A DNA stretch of 52,569 nt from a virus: IMG/VR virus record IMGVR_UViG_3300020445_001331, positions 1 through 52,569 of that record. One strand, 5' to 3'. The position numbers and the translations under genes are program-made. Shown here piece after piece: positions 44,201 through 49,947 of the stretch (position 1 is the stretch's first letter; each line of letters opens with the position of its first letter). The notes beneath the pieces were generated by a model that was not told where the DNA came from, did no database searches, and was given only the letters and a program-made list of their open reading frames with translations.

Positions 44201-47200
44201 GCAGTTTGTATATAATCTGTATCTTTATACTTTGTAGGGAAAGGTTTATGATTATATCCATCTGGTTTTAAATAAGTTTCAAATGGTCTTTGTCTGTAAA
44301 TTAAATCTGTTTCTTTACCTGTTATACTAGATACAAGTTCTACAGGTTGTGGACTTAATCTAAATTTAGCTTCGTCAAGTTTGTATTCAACTTCATCATA
44401 AGATTGTGCTGATCCTAATTGACCTAATCTAATTGCCCACTCTTCGTAAAACTCTACACTATCGCTTGTTGTATTTGATAATGCATCAAATAGTTTTGTT
44501 AAAGAATTCTTTGTACCTTTATCTTGAATAAATCCTTGATAGAATTTATACTGTGAAACATCATCATTAATAATGTTTTCTAAATACTGACGTTTTTGAT
44601 AACCAATTAAATGCTGTGCAACTCTTTGTTGACTTTCATCAAAGTTATCTGTATCTAAATCATAGAAGTCGCCAAACTGTTTTGCTTTATAGTCTAAGTT
44701 TGCAATTAATCCTGACTGTGGTTTTTCATTTAAACGTTCCCAGAATTTAGCATCAAATACATCTGAACCTGTTACTTTTACTTTAGCAACATAATAAAAT
44801 TCTTTATACTTAACTGTATCGCCTATTGCATAATCTTGCCAAGGTTCCCATTCAGTAACTTTAGCATCATCAAAAACAAATCCTGGAATATTAAATCCAC
44901 CAGTCCATTTATCAGTTCTGTATCCTAATACTTTAATTCTTTCTTGTCTATATCCTGGCTCTAAATCATAAATGTAATCTTTGAATACAGTTGTGTTATC
45001 AAGTAATACAACGTGTTCAATTTGTACTAAAGGAATCTTAACAGCATAAATTCCGTCTGTTGTATTCTTTGTACTAATTTCCATATAGTTGTCGTTATCT
45101 CTATATGTGTTAATAAATGCTTTTAGTAATTTTTTACCATCTGCTTTAAACATATTGTAACCATAGAAGTTATCAAAAATGTTATCTGCTACATGGTTCT
45201 CTCTAGCAAAGCAAAGTCTGTTTGCACCAGCACTTAAAGTTATTACACTATTTGCCGCCCAGTTCTGTGTAGTCCAGAACATAAATTCTCTTGCACTTAA
45301 AGACCAATCTTCAACTTGATTAATTTCTGTATTGTATTGCTCAAATCTAAATCCTACGGATTTTAAATATCTTTCGTAACCTAATATAAAGTCAACTACT
45401 TCTTGAATAGTTCTAAACATTGTACCGTAAGCTAACTCAACCGGTTCGTCATTAATTCCTTCATTCCATTGTCTATGGAAAACTGCTGTTCTTCCACCTG
45501 TTACAGGAAGTTCTGCTAATTTTACAAATTTAGTTTGATCAAATGTGTCCTCGGCTGTATGTAAAGTTTCAGTCATATAGTATTGACCACCAAACTCTGC
45601 AATTAGTCCTGGGCTATAAGTTTCTCCACCTTTCCAAGTTACATAATCTTCAGAAGTTCCTCCAACTACTACTGTTGGATCATCTGCTAATGAAACTGGA
45701 GTAAAATATTTAAAGTATGGATTATTATAATTGTAACCTCTAACAATAAATCCTGATGGAACTTTTTCTATAATTACACCACTATATGGAACAAGGTCAA
45801 TTACACTACTCTGGTTAAGGAATACTTGATAGTTTTCATCTGGAACAAATACATTACCTTCATTAAGAGGAGTTCTTGAATCAAGTAATAATTTAAATTT
45901 ATTCTTATCTGTGTATCCACCAATTTTTAATCCTAATTGGTTAGTAACATTTTTTAAATCAGTTTTATATTGCGTGTAATACTTAATAGTCTTGCTATTC
46001 ATGTATTCAGCAACATAGTTAACAAACCCTGAAGTCATTACTCTTGATGTATCTTCTGTTGTATTAGGAAATACTAAATCTTCAAGTCTTAATCTTTTAT
46101 TAGTTGCACTATAGATAACTTCTTTTGCAGGATTACGTTTAATTCTTGCTCTATCAAATCCTAGTCCCATAATTTTAGTTGGTTGGTTTAATAACCAAGC
46201 TATCATTAATGCAAAAGGATATTCTGAACTTCTACGCCAAGCTGTTTCAGTAGGTGATTCATCACCAAACACAAATGGATTTTGTGTTCTATTACTAATA
46301 TAATTTTTTGCATAGTTAGAATCTAATGGACTTATTAAATCTCCAGCATCGTTAACTGGAATATGCTTTGTAATATTTGCTCTTGCATACTTACTATTAT
46401 AAGTTACAGGCTCATTAGGTATTCTATATGCACCCTTTTCTATGTCTTGCCATAGAATTTTGTTTTCACTTGTATAAGGTGCCGCACCATAAACAGTTTC
46501 CCACCAAGTTGGTTGTTCACTATATCCTAATATTTCCCAAGGATGTGAATGAGGACGGTCTGTATCATATGCTTCTTTATATACAGCTCTCCAATATCCA
46601 GCATTCTTTTTACCTGTTGGTGAATTAGTGTTGCTGTAATTAAATGTAAAGCTGTTAGTTCTTTCCCAGAAACTATAATCTGAATAGTCTGGACTTCCTA
46701 ATGCATTATTCCATTCAATAAACTCAGGTAGTAATGCTTTATCTCTTGCCCATTTAGTAAATCCTGTATCTCTATTTTCTCCGCCAATGAATTCGTGTAT
46801 ATTGATCATTGTAGCGTCATAGTCTACTTTAATATTATTGTAAATTCTTTTTTCTAACTCTAATAATAAGTCATCTCTAAAGTCATTGTATGCAACAAAT
46901 ATATTTCCATCGTGTCCTTGTATAACTTTTACAGGAGATTGATAAGTTGTATCTGTAAATATCTCAGGTTTAAATTTAGGATATAAACCTAATTTAGTTG
47001 GCGTAGCTGGAATATATGAACCGTCAGTATTTTCGTATTCGTATATGTCAATAGTATCACCAACAACTTTAGTTTTTGTAATTGTTACAAAGCCACTATA
47101 ATTACTTTCAAACTTATAATCTGTTCCATGAATAAGTTGTACTCCGTTTATATAAATGTTTACAGCTCTATTAGTACAAGTTGTAAGGTCAAATGCTTTG

Positions 47201-49947
47201 TTTAATGCATAATATTGTGTACTTGCGTTTTGTACAACGTGTGTTGATTTTTTAGGACTTAAATATCCAATCATGTCACTAAAGTAAAATGACATTTCAC
47301 TGGAATTATACTTGTTAAGTTTTTCCATCACTTTATCAAAGTGAATTTTATTTTGTCCGTCGAATCCTAAAGTATCTGCTGTTTGTAAAAATAGTTTTCT
47401 AAATTTACCATATTCTTTTTTAGCATATTGTAATGCTTTGATAATGTTAGCATCTTTATTTGTTATGTGATAGTTTGCTAAATTAAAAGGTCCACTATGC
47501 TGTACAAATTTTGTACCATAAGATGCTAGTGTTCCTAAATCTCTTAAATTACCTGTTCCTGGAAAGTCACCTACAAAGTCATCACGTAATTCACAAATAC
47601 TTAAAACGTGATCATTAACTTCACCTAACGTAAAAGACCCAATGTTATTATTAAGTGGGTTACGTTCTAAGTTTGATGCTAATTCATAAACACCATTTGC
47701 ATTTTTCTTTGTAGCACTTTTAGTTTTAATTACAAGTATATCGTCTTTTGTTAAATCATTAGTAAAAGTAACGTATGCAATTTTATTAATTCTATTAATT
47801 GTATAGTCTGTAAGATTTTTCTTTCTTATATTGTTTACATAAACTCTTACCCATAAGTCATTAAGATCACCACTATTATTATAAACATCAATTGGAAAGT
47901 CATTGTACTTTGTATCAACAATATATTGTCTATTAACTAACTGCTTACTATCTTCATAGCCTTTAGTCCAACCAGATGTATATGTAAATGTAGTTCTATC
48001 TGTGTACTCTCTTAAAAGACCTACTTCTGTTTTTGCTGTTGTATTTGCGTAAGTAGTTTGATACGTAAATGTATCTTGCAACAAATTAAAATCAAATACA
48101 ATATCGCCTGTATTTTCTAATGCTCTATATGTTAAAGGAAATCCTAATGTAGTATCATTAGCACCTGATCCTTTTTTGTAAGAGAATAATTTAGTTCCTG
48201 CAAAAGTTGAACCTGGATAAGTTGTTGCATCATTAAAGTCATTTCCACTTTGGTCATACAAATCAAACGTTGGTGCTTGGTTAACTGCTGTCTTATCTTG
48301 TCCAGCTTTCCATTTAGTTCCAGTATAGTACCATACTTTACCTTTGTAGTCTGTACCGTCTGTAATTAATACTGTTTCGTTTTCTAATGGATCTGTATCT
48401 GCTTCATCTACTAAACTAATTTGTCTTACGTTATTATGTGTAATAAATTTAACTTTAAAAATTTTACCTGCAACTCTTGTGTCAGGGTCAGCAGTAAATA
48501 GAATTCTCATTCCGTCTGCAACATCTACGCCATCAATGTTATATCCTAACGAACCTTCAATAGTTGAAAATACATCTTTAGTATATGTGTCTAATAAGTG
48601 AACATCACCTTTAGCATAAGTTCCGTAATTCCATAACTTTAGCTTTGCACCAAATTCAATAATTGGTCTTGTTGCTCTACCTGTTTGATTAACATCACTA
48701 GGTTCGTCATTAATTAATGCTGTTGTTTCTAGTACTGACTTATGGAACCATTTGTTATATCTTGCCCAAGCACTTTTACTAGTTGATGCTCTGTTCTGTA
48801 CAAGGTAATCTTTGTCCGTTGCCCAGGCGTTAGCATGAGAGAACGGAGCTCTATCAAACTTTTTACTATCAAATAGTATTGCTTCACTAGTGCTTACTGT
48901 TCCTGGAACTTCAATATCTTTTTCTGCAATTAATTTAATTTCTTCACCAACACCTTCAACATACCAGTTACCTTCTGCATACTTGTCTGGTGTTACTGTA
49001 CCTTTAAAATTAACTTTCATACCGTTTGACATTTCGTAACCGTTTGTCATTGAGTATGTTTTCTTACCAACTATTTCTGCTTCTACATCAATAGCTGTAT
49101 TATCTAAAATATCATAAACTTGTATTAATCCACTTGCATTAATATCATTACCATTTACATAATATAATGTATCAGGTGCAAGTATATCAACTGTAAATTC
49201 AATAGTTCCTACATCTGTGCTATGTGTACTATCACTAATACCTACACTATAATTGTAATCTGGATCTAATGTTCTAGCAGTTTTAATTGACATAGGCATA
49301 CCAGGAGTATTAATCTCAAACTTGTATGTCTGTCCTCTATATAATTTTAAAGTAGGGTTAGGAGTTTGTCCATCAGGTGTAAAAAGATATGATTTATTAT
49401 CTAAATTGTCTACACTTGTAACTGTGTAAGTACTTGTTAATCCTTTTGCTTGTCCAACAACAGGAATACTTAAAGGTCCATTTTCTAACCAATAGTAATC
49501 TCTAAAGTTTGTAAACTTATCCCAATCAATATTAGGGTTCCAAGCATAATACTCTTGGCTAAACAATGTACTGTCGTTATCAACAGTACCGTTGAATGCT
49601 TTAATTTGATTTTTTAAATCGTTGTAGTCTTTGTAGAACGTTACGTTATCTAAATTGTCTTTAATAACAGTAGCAGGTTCTAATTGATAATTTTCTCTTT
49701 GTGTGCTTACATCACTAACGTAAGTATCTGCGGCCTTACGTGCTTTAGCAATTCTTCTACCATAGTAAGAACTGATTTTTTCTGCAACACCTGGATTTAA
49801 TAATTGATCAAGTGTAGCACTTAAAAACTTTTTATTGTGTGCAGTTCTGAAATATCTTGGAAGGTGCTCGGCACTAGTCCTTACACGGCCAGTGTCGTTA
49901 GTGCCAGCCGGTAATGGATATTCGTTTTGATTATCATCATATGCCAT
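35221..49947 (-). CDS. Giant virion structural protein (4908 aa), baseplate/tail-associated
   Basis: A single uninterrupted 14.7-kb gene coding about 550 kDa. Residues 1-150 (KFLSATLDQLLNPGV; SSYYGRRIAKARK; FSQEYYAWNPNIDWDKF) resemble an N-terminal region I associate with marine T4-like baseplate proteins. The middle holds propeller/FG-GAP-like repeats with (L/V)AVGAP (near 2180 and 2940), FGASLDFEG (near 2990) and FGEYLLFNE (near 3070). About 3500-3900 are GGxGYxxxP and GSGYxSAPTI repeats. From 3960 to 4800 at least six (F/Y)xxDGSTxxFxL modules follow. The gene starts on the stop of the gp6-like gene (TAATG) and so replaces or extends the gp7/gp8 position of T4. It probably forms part of the baseplate periphery and fibres. 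Confidence 0.85.
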   Translation of the reverse strand: MAYDDNQNEYPLPAGTNDTGRVRTSAEHLPRYFRTAHNKKFLSATLDQLLNPGVAEKISSYYGRRIAKARKAADTYVSDVSTQRENYQLEPATVIKDNLDNVTFYKDYNDLKNQIKAFNGTVDNDSTLFSQEYYAWNPNIDWDKFTNFRDYYWLENGPLSIPVVGQAKGLTSTYTVTSVDNLDNKSYLFTPDGQTPNPTLKLYRGQTYKFEINTPGMPMSIKTARTLDPDYNYSVGISDSTHSTDVGTIEFTVDILAPDTLYYVNGNDINASGLIQVYDILDNTAIDVEAEIVGKKTYSMTNGYEMSNGMKVNFKGTVTPDKYAEGNWYVEGVGEEIKLIAEKDIEVPGTVSTSEAILFDSKKFDRAPFSHANAWATDKDYLVQNRASTSKSAWARYNKWFHKSVLETTALINDEPSDVNQTGRATRPIIEFGAKLKLWNYGTYAKGDVHLLDTYTKDVFSTIEGSLGYNIDGVDVADGMRILFTADPDTRVAGKIFKVKFITHNNVRQISLVDEADTDPLENETVLITDGTDYKGKVWYYTGTKWKAGQDKTAVNQAPTFDLYDQSGNDFNDATTYPGSTFAGTKLFSYKKGSGANDTTLGFPLTYRALENTGDIVFDFNLLQDTFTYQTTYANTTAKTEVGLLREYTDRTTFTYTSGWTKGYEDSKQLVNRQYIVDTKYNDFPIDVYNNSGDLNDLWVRVYVNNIRKKNLTDYTINRINKIAYVTFTNDLTKDDILVIKTKSATKKNANGVYELASNLERNPLNNNIGSFTLGEVNDHVLSICELRDDFVGDFPGTGNLRDLGTLASYGTKFVQHSGPFNLANYHITNKDANIIKALQYAKKEYGKFRKLFLQTADTLGFDGQNKIHFDKVMEKLNKYNSSEMSFYFSDMIGYLSPKKSTHVVQNASTQYYALNKAFDLTTCTNRAVNIYINGVQLIHGTDYKFESNYSGFVTITKTKVVGDTIDIYEYENTDGSYIPATPTKLGLYPKFKPEIFTDTTYQSPVKVIQGHDGNIFVAYNDFRDDLLLELEKRIYNNIKVDYDATMINIHEFIGGENRDTGFTKWARDKALLPEFIEWNNALGSPDYSDYSFWERTNSFTFNYSNTNSPTGKKNAGYWRAVYKEAYDTDRPHSHPWEILGYSEQPTWWETVYGAAPYTSENKILWQDIEKGAYRIPNEPVTYNSKYARANITKHIPVNDAGDLISPLDSNYAKNYISNRTQNPFVFGDESPTETAWRRSSEYPFALMIAWLLNQPTKIMGLGFDRARIKRNPAKEVIYSATNKRLRLEDLVFPNTTEDTSRVMTSGFVNYVAEYMNSKTIKYYTQYKTDLKNVTNQLGLKIGGYTDKNKFKLLLDSRTPLNEGNVFVPDENYQVFLNQSSVIDLVPYSGVIIEKVPSGFIVRGYNYNNPYFKYFTPVSLADDPTVVVGGTSEDYVTWKGGETYSPGLIAEFGGQYYMTETLHTAEDTFDQTKFVKLAELPVTGGRTAVFHRQWNEGINDEPVELAYGTMFRTIQEVVDFILGYERYLKSVGFRFEQYNTEINQVEDWSLSAREFMFWTTQNWAANSVITLSAGANRLCFARENHVADNIFDNFYGYNMFKADGKKLLKAFINTYRDNDNYMEISTKNTTDGIYAVKIPLVQIEHVVLLDNTTVFKDYIYDLEPGYRQERIKVLGYRTDKWTGGFNIPGFVFDDAKVTEWEPWQDYAIGDTVKYKEFYYVAKVKVTGSDVFDAKFWERLNEKPQSGLIANLDYKAKQFGDFYDLDTDNFDESQQRVAQHLIGYQKRQYLENIINDDVSQYKFYQGFIQDKGTKNSLTKLFDALSNTTSDSVEFYEEWAIRLGQLGSAQSYDEVEYKLDEAKFRLSPQPVELVSSITGKETDLIYRQRPFETYLKPDGYNHKPFPTKYKDTDYIQTAGYVNSADVKTQVAKYDDILALTLTDYNIGDYIWTGTSKASLSWDVLKYTRTDFQVKSISSDTEAGTTTFNLKAGQQATFVPNDIIGVIDAPDAEKFYKVKECVLGTIVCYANGVTPDLEEAQDQSANFGFVTNFISSRVASLEDANTRLINDQLKVGENIWIDDDSNSRWIVLQNNPTHSQHQVISNVETGDASTNFGKVIACDERNVTLIVGASESNKVYVYSRSSDTGQYLHAQTIEAPTGLYTGDGKFGTGLALSRDDKWLVVGAPQASNLKTKFAGNFTGNVSYAKDDIVNYQENFWEALFPISAAQGTLTFDSFYDTATIAEASWNGSAYPEVVYAIRGNYNFNVPTDHMLIRAPVAQFEGSAVGDTLVLNWKQYSQNYPNGILPFGSNGPGVAQFDGSKTIAGKIDAILYFDNLLRTPNVGDILSTDTGLGTVDYIHVANVNQATVYVRDANGTFSDSGSAMLGTLAMGTYVAVNPLNRASDFGGWWKITGLTSFTSSTKEVTTPQFVVQDIITQNESKTPEVYYNTMDDVYALNQVTDPTMGGKIGHLSFYNKQGMPDLSPYWFFRGNKAWTDTLTNGDNFKMHVNKIRNSLGTVYDPATLGIDTAYTNQVGGHNVFDLWDGYVDVTFTNFDNNGDPYIPQIGDVIVDQLSNAEAEVIYLQEQLLDCRLYVKNRTGTFKFGHTNSDTSTIAIKNGVSAGIDRLSGRLDASDMSSATTGKLVVVRFTDSTMLPVTSPTFKNEIEINIHNNRTVSGIARTPNYPNPLNKDWQQVSAIKADADGSASAYTNEGAYFVYEKMGSGLFSFQFGYTNPQRESNRYLGTQIELHKSSTLDSFYRLFVSAPGNASTSNSGRIHFINHGTDADGTVYEWARSKNINFKGAFDVTLTYYTNDIVLYLGAFYKAKTNLTPGAWDIAYWTALTSHIDYIGYIPNDSSLDVNDDSTFDKSALIQYAHPFCISKSAEVIATVADFNNSDPYVIIYRLNNGHYELSQMISAPKIGVGYGSSVSLNDDGDMLAVGAPLADDRSNDNGKVYIYTSTAGTFTVTQTLYSPENDVAERFGASLDFEGNDLIVSSKGGDLVTSTTYDNLTTTFDNNLTQFESVNADSGQVFMYQKVKNKLLYAEKFNYKNASTERFGEYLLFNENHVYVPMPELSVTDNNYIGTLLDYKRTRDTSPWKELRTPIEQVDLDKFRGVFIYNITSNPVAQTIDYIDPIQGKIAGAAEEELTYKTHYDPAVYTNGTASPSTVIDPENYWDVTNVGRLWWDLSTAKFVNPYQGNIIYNTANWNKLFTGASIDIYEWVETKLTPTQWNAIADTEEGLVDGISGTAKDVNTYVQIQKYDTVSKGFFNKFYYWVKNTKIIPNVEWRNASAYDVSQLISDPAAQGQRFVAMYSNDRFGLYNCQSLVSGSENAINFRYWKIDNKDINIHNQYQIMSEGLGTSKPNAELERKWYDSLIGVDTNDRQVPDPILSDKQRYGILDRPRQGMFKNRVEALKQVVERANDVLKKNLIVDEYNLSNFLSKDATPTLLGKKFDKSVTTNAELNFVGVSNVIPAVLTPVFVNGKLTRVDVTNGGKGYVTVPTYEFKNYGAGSGAELILTMSSAGTITNATVKNSGSGYASTTGLEVRRYSVLVTVDETVNSKWAIYAYNSSTKLWERTSSSSYDTTTWWNYTDWYDTGYSEFTETDYLIDYSYQLEGLNDDVGDIVKISTIGSGGWLLLEKISNDGTDYTTKYKTVGRENGTINLKTSLYNPANSNIGYDGLSYDTSFYDDQPTIELRNILTGLRDHIFINDLAVEYNNLFFSSMRYAFAEQPNVDWAFKTSFLKARHNAGDLTQKITFQNDSLPSYEKFVEEAKPYKAKLREYISSYTKTDPTNTGVTDFDMPPAYSVDAGKIVPASLKVKDDLIYGQDATITTYPNKYWANNVGFEVTKANIKTGGTGYLEVPQVKFSGGGGTGAKATATLGSGGSIKYITITNPGSGYLSAPTITIEGTQSTGSTAARITAQIGNSKVRSIHHISKFDRTTGTFLITTLTQTENFTGTGSQTTFDLKYPMDLRTTQIEITVNGIESLQSEYTTDNKDYTDKSYTRQRGLITFNEPPITGATIVVKYSKSITMLQAQDRINLFYSPTTGMLGNDVSQVMDGVDYGGIEVKSFTFGSGTGWSSEPYYTTTWDTYDNTYEDEVFTLDGSTNVFTLAKPLEAGIVYNVYKNGVRVDDPDYDGSTVLTNTNAVMESITGAGQSTITLDETKIPTVANDVIVIRKASSDGSFIPDPDGYDTLLQGGDMAYSTARGINAEEIVVDGDSFVTPLTSKGPEELVPGQVLDTLDIKVYERTGDGSSVLHSYNYLGDGSNKDFDVNYVPMSQKDVWVKVHGTVLSDTQFTVDYQNKKIKLTTAPGDQQQVHIITMSNNGEHILDVDQFIGDGSTSLYVTSIKYKSTLSFFLTVDGKTVNVDMAETDATYNVGKGLCVFKIGTAPDNNAVIQYAIFDSAAKSFSQIATDTFTGDGTTDNFTLAQTPLNQKPLEHNVIVKVGNKILNAGYNQSFNVKTATRNYKLRDYQITQAGVGGNEVRAFLNGTEVFISKSWNWDTFNAEIQLFSDVGVDGDVLDVYVINNGEYAFGYLGGNGLWVETPDKVYLTTPPALNESVTVYQLTNHDVRKIERENLDIVTRNPITVGTDNYTEYHQLTKGIIKLRKAAIDAEYVWITKNGALLTPSIDYYLQDDKQSIRMVVDVATNDSLELIHFSNSTITGKFGYRQFKDMLNRTHFKRLGDNVEYTLAENLNWYDTKIFITNVDTLPEPNRAKGIPGILFIGGERIEYFLKEDGAIRQLRRGTLGTGIKTIHKAGVQVLDQSVYQTVPYKDETRTQTFTADGSTKAVTVDFTPNNVNEFEIFVGGRRLRKNAISSFNPSTDLDSPEGDSTLPAEFSVDGVNPVVTLTDTPAINTKITVVRRIGKKWTDPGTPLRLQENDIGRFLRNKEVALPK

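Noticed and set aside
35221-49947. Tandem DNA repeats or CRISPR array inside the giant gene
   Set aside because: Repetition is at the protein level (DGST, GGxGY and VGAP modules) with degenerate DNA; no regular identical repeats with spacers were seen.
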